A DNA stretch of 64,000 nt from NCBI GenBank assembly GCA_965224065.1, contig CBDCYF010000005.1, positions 1,364,001-1,428,000 of the forward strand, in the 5' to 3' direction. The stretch's first letter is position 1, and every line of letters begins with the position of its first letter. Below are positions 9,647 to 17,619 of the stretch, piece after piece. Made by a program: the position numbers and the translations under genes. Under the pieces are notes generated by a model. That model searched no databases. It saw nothing but the letters and a program-made list of their open reading frames with translations, and was not told the DNA's origin. The stretch comes from JAOTZA01 sp965224065 (GTDB taxonomy: Bacteria; Acidobacteriota; Thermoanaerobaculia; Multivoradales; JAHEKO01).

Positions 9647-10045
9647 CTAGCCGGACCGCAGATTCCGCGACTCGAGCGCAGATACGCGAGCCAGCGCGTC
9701 GAAGTCCCGGTCGAAGTGGACCACGGGCAGGGCATGTCGCAGCCCGCAGGCCGCGATCAGGCAATCAACACCGGAGCGTACGGTGAAGCCGGCACGGCGG
9801 GCGGCGCGGAACAGGTCGGCGGCCTCGACAAAAAGCGCTTCTTCCAAGGGGGACTCGACCATCGGAAGAGACAGCATCGCTTCACGGGCCTGCCGATAAG
9901 CGCGCTCGTCGCCAAACCCCTGGAGGACTTCCCGAACGACCGGAAGACAGGTAACGACCTCGTCGAACTCGAGCTCGGCTTCGAGATCGAACTTGCCGTC
10001 TCGCCGGAGGAACTCCACCCACGCCGAGGTGTCAAGGAGCAGCAC
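9647..10045 (-). CDS. vapC: VapC-type PIN-domain toxin ribonuclease
   Basis: 132 residues. PIN-domain hallmarks: LLLDTSAWVEFLR at the N-terminus with Asp5, an acidic residue in VVREVLQGF, SGVDCLIAA in the third position, and VVHFDRDFDALARV near the end. These are the four acidic sites that bind the metal in VapC RNases, which cleave tRNA or rRNA. GTG at 10045 was chosen because GGGAAG lies at the right distance and the protein then starts directly with the PIN core; it overlaps the antitoxin stop by 14 bases, as expected for a co-translated pair. Confidence 0.87.
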   Translation of the reverse strand: MLLLDTSAWVEFLRRDGKFDLEAELEFDEVVTCLPVVREVLQGFGDERAYRQAREAMLSLPMVESPLEEALFVEAADLFRAARRAGFTVRSGVDCLIAACGLRHALPVVHFDRDFDALARVSALESRNLRSG

Positions 10046-10274
10046 GCCGCTTCCCACGCGCTTTTTTTGAGGCCCCACGTGGGTCTCTACGCATTTCGGC
10101 CAAGTCACCCTCCCAAAGACCGGTACCGCGGAGCTCCAGGATGCGCCGCGCCTTGATCCGGCGGACAAAATCCTCGAGAGCCCGCTCGACCGTCCGCGAG
10201 TAGGTTCGCTCGCCACCGAGCCGTAAGGCCTCTTCCAGTAGGTCCTCTTGAAGCACAAGGTTTGTGCGTTTCAT
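10032..10274 (-). CDS. vapB: VapB-type antitoxin
   Basis: 80 residues. The N-terminus MKRTNLVLQEDLLEEALRLGG resembles the ribbon-helix-helix VapB antitoxins (strand with alternating residues, then two helices); the basic C-terminal tail is typical of the segment that binds the PIN toxin. It directly precedes and overlaps the VapC gene. An inverted repeat covers its first codons and a third copy of the half-site lies upstream, consistent with autoregulation. No clear ribosome site precedes the ATG. Confidence 0.82.
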   Translation of the reverse strand: MKRTNLVLQEDLLEEALRLGGERTYSRTVERALEDFVRRIKARRILELRGTGLWEGDLAEMRRDPRGASKKARGKRRAAP

Positions 10275-10288
10275 GTGTATATTGTGCG
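10253..10288. promoter_or_regulatory. Candidate VapBC autoregulatory operator
   Basis: GCACAA at 10253-10258 and TTGTGC at 10262-10267 form a perfect inverted repeat with a 3-base spacer inside the first codons of vapB. TTGTGCG recurs at 10282-10288, exactly 20 bases from the copy at 10262, i.e. two helical turns and on the same DNA face. The placement over the vapB start fits a toxin-antitoxin operator. Part of the inverted repeat is coding, so coincidence is possible. Confidence 0.45.
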
Positions 10289-10389
10289 ACACCAAGCCCA
10301 GCTTGTCAACGCCTCGCATACCCGGAAATACGAGAGAGAACCCTTTATTCTTGCCACAATGTTCTTTTCTCGCGTAGACTTCTTCCGAG

Positions 10390-10758
10390 ATGGGAGGTCT
10401 TCGAGCCCGATCCGCCGCTGCGACTCTCCTGCTCGCGGCGCTCGCCGTTGGCGGCCTGGTGGCCGACGGCCACGGCCACGACGTGCTGGCCATCGGCTCG
10501 GGGCACTCCGATCTCCCGACGTTCGAGACCGGCCACAGCCGTCCGGATCGGACGCTCCACGTCGAGGACGCGACAGCCGTCGCCACCTCGCCCTGCATCG
10601 GTTGCCTGCTCCGACATCCGCCTCGAGTCAAGGCCTCGCTGCGGATGGCCCTCGGGATCGCGGAGCCGTGCGGTCGCGCCTCCATCGTCGGCCCGGACCG
10701 GCGCTCCTCGGTCGACGTCTGCCAGCTTCCAGCCTCCCGCGCCCCGCCTCGGGTCTGA
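10390..10758 (+). CDS. Small exported protein with His-rich start, unknown function
   Basis: 122 residues. A signal peptide (AAATLLLAALAVGGLVADG) is followed by HGHDVLAIGSGH, further histidines and a CIGCLLRH motif, so metal binding is plausible. It lies 131 bases upstream of the ZnuD-like receptor on the same strand and may share its promoter. The layout (signal peptide, His-rich segment, Cys/Pro-rich end) resembles the small protein upstream of the metal efflux operon at 48144-48530. No named family recognised; the ribosome site is weak. Confidence 0.55.
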   Translation: MGGLRARSAAATLLLAALAVGGLVADGHGHDVLAIGSGHSDLPTFETGHSRPDRTLHVEDATAVATSPCIGCLLRHPPRVKASLRMALGIAEPCGRASIVGPDRRSSVDVCQLPASRAPPRV

Positions 10759-10889
10759 GGCACCTCTCCGGACTCGGAGACCGCATACAGGCTCCGAGCT
10801 AGCCGGGCGCCGCGTCAAGCGGGCCCGCAACTCGCTGGGCGGCCCAGCCGCCCCGCCCCAACAAATACCTTCAAGGGAGGCTCAGACCG

Positions 10890-13208
10890 ATGTTGTTCAG
10901 ACGTGCTTTTCTTTTCCGCGGCTTTGTCGTTGTTGGTTTGTTTCTTTTATCCGCCGGCCTTTCCGCCCAGGAGCGCGGTGCCATTTCTGGACGCGTGGTA
11001 ACCGCCGATGGCGAGCCGGTATCGGACGCTGTCGTCACCGTCGCCGGCACCACGATTCGAGTACGGGCCGCCGAAGACGGCTCGTTTCAACTGTCGGCCG
11101 TCCCGGCCGGGACTCAGCTCCTCGAAGTCTCCAGCGTCCGGCACGCTCGGGGTGTCGAGCGCGTCAGCGTGATCGCGGGCGAGACTACCGAGGTCGAGAT
11201 CGTGATCGTCAGCCGGGTGCACTCGGAGCAGATCGTGGTGACGGCTTCCCCGGACAGCCGGGGAGAGCTCGACCTCGCGTCACCGGTCAACATCTTGGGC
11301 GGCGACGAGCTGGTTGCCCGGCTGGAGCCGTCGATCGGCGAGACCCTCGCCCAGGAGGCGGGGGTGAGCTCGACCTATTTCGCGCCCGGCGCGAGCCGGC
11401 CGGTCATCCGCGGTCTGGCCGGCGACCGCGTCAAGACGATGGAAAACGGTCTCGACACGCTGGACGTGTCCACGACCAGCCCGGATCACGCGGTGGCGGT
11501 CGATCCGCTTTCGGCCGAGCGCATCGAGGTCGTCCGCGGCCCCGCTTCCCTGCTCTATGGCAGTAACGCCATCGGCGGCGTGGTCAACGTGCTCGACCAG
11601 AGGATCCCCGAGTTCCGCGCCACCGAGGCCTTCTCGGGCACGATCGATCTCCGCGGCGGCTCGGCCGCCGACGAGAGGGCGGCCGCTGCGAGCCTCAACG
11701 GCGGGGGCGGACGCTGGGCCTGGCACGCCGATCTCCAGACCCGAGAGACCGACGACTACGAGATCCCGGGATTTGCCTCGCTGGAAGGCGAAGAGCACGA
11801 AGAGGAGGAGGGAGAGCACGAGGAAGAAGAAGAGCCCGTCTTCGGAGTCCTGGCCAACAGCGACATCGTTTCGGGCGGCGGGGGCATCGGCGGGACCTAC
11901 TTCTTTGGCGACAGCGGATTTCTGGGAGTCTCCGTTCGAGGTCTCGATTCGGAATACGGCATCCCCGGCGGCGAGCACGAAGAAGAACACGGAGAAGAAG
12001 AGGAAGGCGAGCAAGAGGAAGGACACGGCGAGGAGGGCATCCGCATCGACATGGAGCAGCGCCGCTACGACGTCAAGGGAGCGATCACCCGGCCTTTTGG
12101 GGCCTTCCGCGCCGCCAAGTTCCGCCTCGGCGTCGTCGACTACGAGCACGATGAGCTCGAAGGCCCCGGCGAGGTCGGCACTTCGTTTTTCAACGACGCT
12201 TGGGAAGGTCGAGTCGAGATCATTCAGAAAGCCCGCGGATCCCACACCGGCTCTTTCGGCGTCCAGATCAAAAACCGCGACCTCAACGCGATCGGAGAAG
12301 AGGCGTTCATCCCCCAGGCCGAGACCGAGAACATTGGTGTCTTTACCTTCCAAGAGCTGGGCGACGGGCCCATCCGTTACCAGTTCGGCGCGCGCTGGGA
12401 GACTCAGGACACGACGGTTGGAGATCCGACCCGCCCCGACCGCAGCTTTGATGGCCTGTCCGGGTCGTATGGCATCGTCTGGCAGCAGTCCGAGAACTAC
12501 TCGCTGGGCGCCTCACTGGCACGATCGGTCAAGATGCCCAACAGCGAAGAGCTCTATTCCGAGGGGCTGCATTTCGCCACCTCGGCGTTCGAGCAGGGCG
12601 ACGCGACTCTGGACGAAGAGACCGCGCTGGGAGTCGATCTGTCCCTGCGTAAGACCGCCGGCAAGGTGACGGGCGCGTTCAACCTGTTCTACAACCAGTT
12701 CTCCGACTTCATCTTCCAACGCTTTACCGGAGACGAAATCGAAGGCTTCCCGGTTCTCAGGTATTCGCAGGCCGACGCCGACTTCTGGGGCGCCGAGCTG
12801 GATCTTTCGATCGCGCTCGCCCAGCGCGACCACTCCTCATGGGACCTCGACCTGCTCTGGGATATGGTCCGCGCCGAGTTCGATGACGGCGGCGACCTGC
12901 CGCGGATCCCGCCACAACGCTTCGGGCTGGGGGTCCATCACCGAGGCGACCGCCTGCGTGCCGCCGCCGAAGTGAGGTTCGTCGGCGACCAGAACCGGAT
13001 CGCCGAGAACGAGACCCCGACCGACGGCTACACACTGATCAACGCCAGCGTGAGCTACCGGTTTTTCTTCGCTGAGCAGTTTCTCGACGTGATCCTACGG
13101 GGCACCAACCTGGGCGACGAGGACGCCCGCAACCACATCTCCTTTGTCAAGGACGACGTGCCCCTGCCGGGACGCAACATCAGCCTGGCGGCGCGATTCT
13201 CGTTTTGA
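10890..13208 (+). CDS. TonB-dependent outer-membrane receptor, ZnuD-like metal importer
   Basis: 772 residues with signal peptide. Residues about 25-110 form a carboxypeptidase-regulatory-like beta domain (GAISGRVVTADGEPVSDAVVTV), then the plug, with RPVIRGLAGDRVKTMENG, TSPDHAVAVDPLSAERIEVVRGP and LLYGSNAIGGVVNV, which closely follow the plug of neisserial ZnuD zinc receptors. Two extracellular-loop candidates are strings of Glu and His (about residues 294-310 and 360-385), again as in ZnuD, where such loops capture zinc. The barrel ends in Phe (ARFSF), the outer-membrane insertion signal. Strong AAGGGAGG site upstream. Zinc is the likely substrate; nickel, copper or cobalt cannot be excluded. 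Confidence 0.86.
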   Translation: MLFRRAFLFRGFVVVGLFLLSAGLSAQERGAISGRVVTADGEPVSDAVVTVAGTTIRVRAAEDGSFQLSAVPAGTQLLEVSSVRHARGVERVSVIAGETTEVEIVIVSRVHSEQIVVTASPDSRGELDLASPVNILGGDELVARLEPSIGETLAQEAGVSSTYFAPGASRPVIRGLAGDRVKTMENGLDTLDVSTTSPDHAVAVDPLSAERIEVVRGPASLLYGSNAIGGVVNVLDQRIPEFRATEAFSGTIDLRGGSAADERAAAASLNGGGGRWAWHADLQTRETDDYEIPGFASLEGEEHEEEEGEHEEEEEPVFGVLANSDIVSGGGGIGGTYFFGDSGFLGVSVRGLDSEYGIPGGEHEEEHGEEEEGEQEEGHGEEGIRIDMEQRRYDVKGAITRPFGAFRAAKFRLGVVDYEHDELEGPGEVGTSFFNDAWEGRVEIIQKARGSHTGSFGVQIKNRDLNAIGEEAFIPQAETENIGVFTFQELGDGPIRYQFGARWETQDTTVGDPTRPDRSFDGLSGSYGIVWQQSENYSLGASLARSVKMPNSEELYSEGLHFATSAFEQGDATLDEETALGVDLSLRKTAGKVTGAFNLFYNQFSDFIFQRFTGDEIEGFPVLRYSQADADFWGAELDLSIALAQRDHSSWDLDLLWDMVRAEFDDGGDLPRIPPQRFGLGVHHRGDRLRAAAEVRFVGDQNRIAENETPTDGYTLINASVSYRFFFAEQFLDVILRGTNLGDEDARNHISFVKDDVPLPGRNISLAARFSF

Positions 13209-13284
13209 GGATCAGACCCCAGGACACTCCAAGTCGAGTGAGCAGGCCGTGCCATCGCTCCACCAAGACCGGTAGCCGCGCAAA

Positions 13285-13306
13285 GCCGGATCCTCCCCGG
13301 TCCGGC
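13285..13306. terminator. Hairpin between convergent genes, possible weak terminator
   Basis: GCCGGA at 13285-13290 pairs perfectly with TCCGGC at 13301-13306, and CC/GG next to the loop can extend the stem. It sits in the 153-base gap between the ends of the convergent receptor and narK2 genes. There is no T-run on either side, so it is at best a weak or Rho-assisted terminator. Confidence 0.35.
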
Positions 13307-13361
13307 TGCGGCTCAACGACTCGGGATCGAACGCTAGCGAGAAGGCAGCGCCAATCTTGGG

Positions 13362-14924
13362 TCAGCACCGGATCTCGGCGCCACGCCGAGCGTAGTACCA
13401 CCAATTGAGGACCAGGCACACGGCGTAAAAGACCGCGAAGCCCCACAGGGCTCTTTCCGGCACGCCCAGCTTGATCTGCTCGCCGATGACCTTGGGGATG
13501 ATGAAGGCCCCGTAGGCGGCGACCGCCGAGGTCCAGCCCAGCACGGGCCCGGCCTGTTCCTGGTCGAACATCACGCCCATGGAGCGAAACGTGGAGCCGT
13601 TGCCGACTCCTGTGGCCGCGAAGAGCACCAGAAACAGGACAAGAAACGGGACAAAGAACTGCTCGGGCGTCGGCGAGCGGTAGGCCTGGATCATGTAGTG
13701 CGCCACGCCCAGGGTCGACGCGATCATCACCAGGGTGATGGCCTGGGTGATCTTGGCCCCCCCGATCTTCATGTCCGAGATCCACCCACCCACCGGGCGC
13801 AACAGGGACCCCACCAGCGGTCCCAGCCAGGCATAAGCGTACACATTGGGCGCGTTTGGGTTGGCGCCCAGGTCCGCTCCGGAGGCGTCGTGCACAAAGC
13901 CGAAGATCACCTTGATCGCGAGAGGAAAAGCGGCCGAGAACCCGATAAAGGACCCAAAGGTCATCGTGTAGATGACGGTCATGATCCAGGTGTGCTTGTT
14001 GTCGAAGATGGCGAACTGGTGCTTGAGCTCGGTTTGGATATCGCCTGGGATCAGCCGCATCGCAAACACCGTAGCCGCGATCACCAGCGGCAGCACGATC
14101 CACTTGGAGACGCCCAGGCCGAGCAATAGAAAGAGCCCGCCCGCGGCACACGCCAGGCCTACGCCGAGAAGGCTCAGCACCTTGAGAATCGCCCCGGCCG
14201 TCGAGCGCAGGTTGGGCGAGACCCACTCGGTGGTGATGTTGTTCATGCCAAAAAAACCGGCGATCCCGAGCACCAGCAGGATCGGCACCCAGACAAAGCC
14301 GGCGTTCTGGATAAAGCTGACCGCGCCGGGCTCGGCGGGTACCGGGTGACCCTCACCGCCGATAGCGCCGAACAGACCAAAGGTCATGACAAAGGGGATC
14401 AGGACCTGCATGACGCTGACGCCCAGATTGCCGAGACCCGCGTTGAGGCCGAGCGACATTCCCTGCATCCGCTTGGGAAAAAAGAAACTGATGTTGGACA
14501 TCGACGAGGCGAAGTTGCCGCCACCGATACCCGAGAGAGCGGCCAGCACCTGAAAGATCCACAGCGGTGTGTCGGGGTTCTTGAGCGCCAGCCCGACACC
14601 GAGGGCCGGGATCAGCAGCAGGCCGGTGGTCAGAAAGACGACGTTGCGCCCGCCCGCGATGCGGATCAGAAACGAGCTGGGAATCCGGAGCGTGGCACCC
14701 GACAAGCCCGCGATGGCCGCCAGCGTGAAGAGCTGTTCCTTGGTAAACGGGAACCCGAGCTCCAGCATCTGGGTGGTGATGATGCTCCAGTAGAGCCAGA
14801 CGGCGAACCCGCACAGCAAGCTGGGGATCGAGATCCAGAGGTTGCGCCGCGCAATGCGGCTTCCCGTGGAGCTCCAGAATTCTTTGTTCTCGATATCCCA
14901 GCGGGAGAGGTTGGTTGAACGCAT
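13362..14924 (-). CDS. narK2: Nitrate/nitrite transporter, NarK2-type MFS
   Basis: 520 residues, about 12 membrane helices. Carries the nitrate/nitrite porter signatures: GIGGGNFASSMSNISFFFP in helix 5 and GLNAGLGNLGVSVMQ after it, with the conserved Arg in GATLRIPSSF (helix 2) and in PVGGWISDM (helix 8 region). NarK2-type proteins usually exchange nitrate for nitrite. It is the last gene of the nitrate operon, 19 bases after narK1, with a GGAGGAG ribosome site. Paracoccus has NarK1 and NarK2 fused; here they are separate genes. Confidence 0.9.
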   Translation of the reverse strand: MRSTNLSRWDIENKEFWSSTGSRIARRNLWISIPSLLCGFAVWLYWSIITTQMLELGFPFTKEQLFTLAAIAGLSGATLRIPSSFLIRIAGGRNVVFLTTGLLLIPALGVGLALKNPDTPLWIFQVLAALSGIGGGNFASSMSNISFFFPKRMQGMSLGLNAGLGNLGVSVMQVLIPFVMTFGLFGAIGGEGHPVPAEPGAVSFIQNAGFVWVPILLVLGIAGFFGMNNITTEWVSPNLRSTAGAILKVLSLLGVGLACAAGGLFLLLGLGVSKWIVLPLVIAATVFAMRLIPGDIQTELKHQFAIFDNKHTWIMTVIYTMTFGSFIGFSAAFPLAIKVIFGFVHDASGADLGANPNAPNVYAYAWLGPLVGSLLRPVGGWISDMKIGGAKITQAITLVMIASTLGVAHYMIQAYRSPTPEQFFVPFLVLFLVLFAATGVGNGSTFRSMGVMFDQEQAGPVLGWTSAVAAYGAFIIPKVIGEQIKLGVPERALWGFAVFYAVCLVLNWWYYARRGAEIRC

Positions 14925-14943
14925 CGCCGACTCCTCCGCGGCT

Positions 14944-16446
14944 CTATGCCGTCTCCGTCGCGTGCTCGATCCGGTCCACGAGCTCCGGCACCTGCTGCTT
15001 CATCATTCGGGTGACTACCCGGTGCAGCCACACGAGGCAGACCAGCGAAAGCAAGAACATAAACATCCAGCAGCTCGTCCAGAGCCCCGTCCCTTCGAGC
15101 AGGTAGCCGAAGATGATCGGACAGAAAAAGCCGCCAAGACCCCCGAGGACGCCAACCATGCCGCCGACCACCCCCACCTCGTCGGGGAAGTAATCCGGGA
15201 TGTATCGGTAGACCCCGGCCTTCCCGATTCCCCAAATGCTGCCGATGAGGATCACCAACACGGCAAACACCCAGACGTTTGCCTGGAAGTAGATCCGGGT
15301 GACGCCCTTGGCCAGCAACTGCTTTTTGGTCACCGAATCGCCGACCTCGACCATGGGCTCCTGCCACGTCTCCTTGGTCGGCAACAGCAGGGTCCGTTCG
15401 TCGATGCCATCCAAGCGGCCCGACCTGGTGTCGACGGCGTAGGCCACACCGTCCACCACAACCACCGATTCGGACACGTCGGTGACGGTCCCGGCCCGCT
15501 TCGCCATCACGCCACGGCCCGGAGAGGAGATCTCCATCTTGGGAACCACCAGCATCAAGCTGATGAGCGCCGAGGCTCCCAGGACCCAGTACATCACCCG
15601 CCGTGCTCCCCAGTGGTCCGACATCCAACCTCCGACGGCGCGAATGACCCCGGACGGGAAGCTGAACAGCGATGCGAAGAGGCCCGCGGTGACCAGCGGC
15701 AGGTAGTAGACGTTGACAAAGTACGGCACCAGCCACTGGGAGAAGGCGACAAAGCAGCCAAAGACCAGAAAATAGTAGAGGCCGAACCGCCACACCCGAA
15801 CTCGCTTCAAGGGCGCCAGGAGCTGGCGGAAGTTCTTCTCTTGCCGCGCCGGCTTCTTGTTGGTGGCAAACGCCAGAAACACCAGTCCCATCACCACCAG
15901 AACCGCGGCGTAGATCATCGGCAGGCGGCGCCAGCCGTCGAGGTGGGCGCCGTTGTCGGTCAGCTTGTTGAGCAGCGTCGGAGCCAGGAGCGTGGTCAAA
16001 GCCGCGCCCGCGTTGCCGGCACCAAAAATTCCCAGCGCCCTGCCCTGCCAGTGCTTGGGGTACCAGACCGACGTGTAGGCGATGCCGATAGCAAAACTCA
16101 CGCCCGCCAGCCCGAACCCGAAGCTGCAGAGGGCGAACGAGGCAAAGCTGTTGGCGTAGGACAGCAGGAACATCGGCACGGCGCACAGAAACAACAGCGC
16201 CGTGTAGACCGGTTTGCCGCCGAACTTGTCGGTCAGCAGGCCCGCCGGCAGCCGGAAGACGGCCCCGGTGAGGACGGGGATTCCCATCAGCCAGCCGATC
16301 TGGACCGGCCCCCAGTCGAACACCTGGTTGTCGACCAGAAACGTCACCAGGACGCCGTTGAGCATCCAGGCGGCGAAACAAATCGTGAACGCCAGCGTGT
16401 TGAAGAACAACATCTCGTGTGATTTGGCGGTGATCTCTTTCTGCAT
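14944..16446 (-). CDS. narK1: Nitrate transporter, NarK1-type MFS with soluble insert
   Basis: 500 residues. About 12 membrane helices with NarK motifs: VFRLPAGLLTDKFGGKP, GVSFAIGIAYTSVWYP, GIFGAGNAGAALTTLLAP and AVGGWMSDHWGARR. NarK1-type proteins are thought to be proton/nitrate symporters. Residues about 300-392 are an unusual hydrophilic, beta-rich insert containing VVVVDGVAYAVD and MVEVGDSVTKKQLLAKG, which looks like a lipoyl/biotinyl-like barrel-sandwich turn. The upstream gene's stop is followed immediately by an in-frame TTG at 16458; the ATG at 16446 was preferred because it sits after GGAACCCGAG and starts with the usual MQKEIT-like leader. Confidence 0.87.
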   Translation of the reverse strand: MQKEITAKSHEMLFFNTLAFTICFAAWMLNGVLVTFLVDNQVFDWGPVQIGWLMGIPVLTGAVFRLPAGLLTDKFGGKPVYTALLFLCAVPMFLLSYANSFASFALCSFGFGLAGVSFAIGIAYTSVWYPKHWQGRALGIFGAGNAGAALTTLLAPTLLNKLTDNGAHLDGWRRLPMIYAAVLVVMGLVFLAFATNKKPARQEKNFRQLLAPLKRVRVWRFGLYYFLVFGCFVAFSQWLVPYFVNVYYLPLVTAGLFASLFSFPSGVIRAVGGWMSDHWGARRVMYWVLGASALISLMLVVPKMEISSPGRGVMAKRAGTVTDVSESVVVVDGVAYAVDTRSGRLDGIDERTLLLPTKETWQEPMVEVGDSVTKKQLLAKGVTRIYFQANVWVFAVLVILIGSIWGIGKAGVYRYIPDYFPDEVGVVGGMVGVLGGLGGFFCPIIFGYLLEGTGLWTSCWMFMFLLSLVCLVWLHRVVTRMMKQQVPELVDRIEHATETA

Positions 16447-16458
16447 CTCGGGTTCCAA

Positions 16459-17619
16459 TCAACTGTGATATTCGAGGCTCTCCTCGAGAAAGGGGTCTCC
16501 GACCGGGATCAGGCGCGCGCCCCCGAGCCCTCTCCCGGCGACCAGAAACAGCGCGGCCGCCACGACCAGGAGCGCCCCGAGCTCGCCCAGGGCGAGAACC
16601 GGAGCAGCACCGGTGACCGGCGGATGAATCTGCACCATGAGGTCTGCGGCATGGCCGATCAGGACCACGAGCCCGACCCTGCCGACGATGGTGTAGCTCT
16701 TCTTGGCCCGCTGCGACATGAGGGCGAAGAACGGCACCACCCAGTTGAGCAGTACGACCACCACCATCATCGTCCCCCAGCCCAACGCCAGGCGGTCAGT
16801 GTAGTGGGCAGCTTCTTCCGCCAGGTTGGCGTACCAGATCAACATCGCCTGGCTGAACCAGATGTACATCCAGAACGTGGACATCGCGAACAACAGCTTC
16901 GCCAGGTCGTGCAGATGGTTGCGGCCCAGCAACGGGTGGCCGGTGTGCTCCAGCCACGCCGCCACCACGAGGATGGCGGCGATGCCAGCGGCAAAGAGGC
17001 CCGAGAACTGGTAGACGCCCCACATGGTGCTGAACCAGAGAGGCTCGAGCGATTGGATCCAGTCGATCGCGGCGAAGGTCAATGTGATCGATCCGACCAG
17101 CAAAAACGCAGCGGACAGCGCGCGATTCCGGCCGATGAGCCCGATGTCCGCCTCTTCGTCCTGGCGCACCGAATTGCGACGAATGGCCCAGGCAAACGCG
17201 CAGAAAATCGCGATGTAGACCAACGTCCTCGCGTAAAAGAACCCCGGTGAGAGCCACCACCCCTTGAAACCCTCGTAGTGGTGGTCCTCGGCCATCCAGG
17301 GGTAGAGCGAGCGGCCGCCACCTACGACTGCCAGTACCACCAGCGCCGACCCCACCGGGATGAGTCCCATCATCGCCTCCGGTATGCGCCGGAAGGCCGT
17401 GGCCCAGCCGGCGCCTGCGGCATAGTGAATGGCCACGAAGTACAGACCCGCGAGGCCGAGACCCAGGATGTACACGCCGGCCAGCAGCACATTGCCCCAG
17501 GTCCGTGGGAGGTCGAAAACAGCGGCCACCAGCAGCGCAACGACACCCAGCGCGCCGAGCCAGAGAAACGCGCCGGAGGGCAGGTTCTTCCGGGAGAGGT
17601 CTGGCGCTTGCGCGGTCAT
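16459..17619 (-). CDS. actF: Alternative complex III membrane subunit ActF
   Basis: 386 residues, about 10 membrane helices. It matches the ActF subunit of alternative complex III: conserved segments include WLGALGVVALLVAAVF, AGAGWATAFRRIPEAMM, PWMAEDHHYEGFKGWWLSPGFFYARTLVY, DWIQSLEPLWFSTMWGVYQFSG and AMSTFWMYIWFSQAMLIWYANL. ActF is a homologue of ActC that packs against the iron-sulphur/membrane core and contributes to the possible proton path. The start overlaps the actDE stop as ATGA. Confidence 0.88.
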   Translation of the reverse strand: MTAQAPDLSRKNLPSGAFLWLGALGVVALLVAAVFDLPRTWGNVLLAGVYILGLGLAGLYFVAIHYAAGAGWATAFRRIPEAMMGLIPVGSALVVLAVVGGGRSLYPWMAEDHHYEGFKGWWLSPGFFYARTLVYIAIFCAFAWAIRRNSVRQDEEADIGLIGRNRALSAAFLLVGSITLTFAAIDWIQSLEPLWFSTMWGVYQFSGLFAAGIAAILVVAAWLEHTGHPLLGRNHLHDLAKLLFAMSTFWMYIWFSQAMLIWYANLAEEAAHYTDRLALGWGTMMVVVVLLNWVVPFFALMSQRAKKSYTIVGRVGLVVLIGHAADLMVQIHPPVTGAAPVLALGELGALLVVAAALFLVAGRGLGGARLIPVGDPFLEESLEYHS

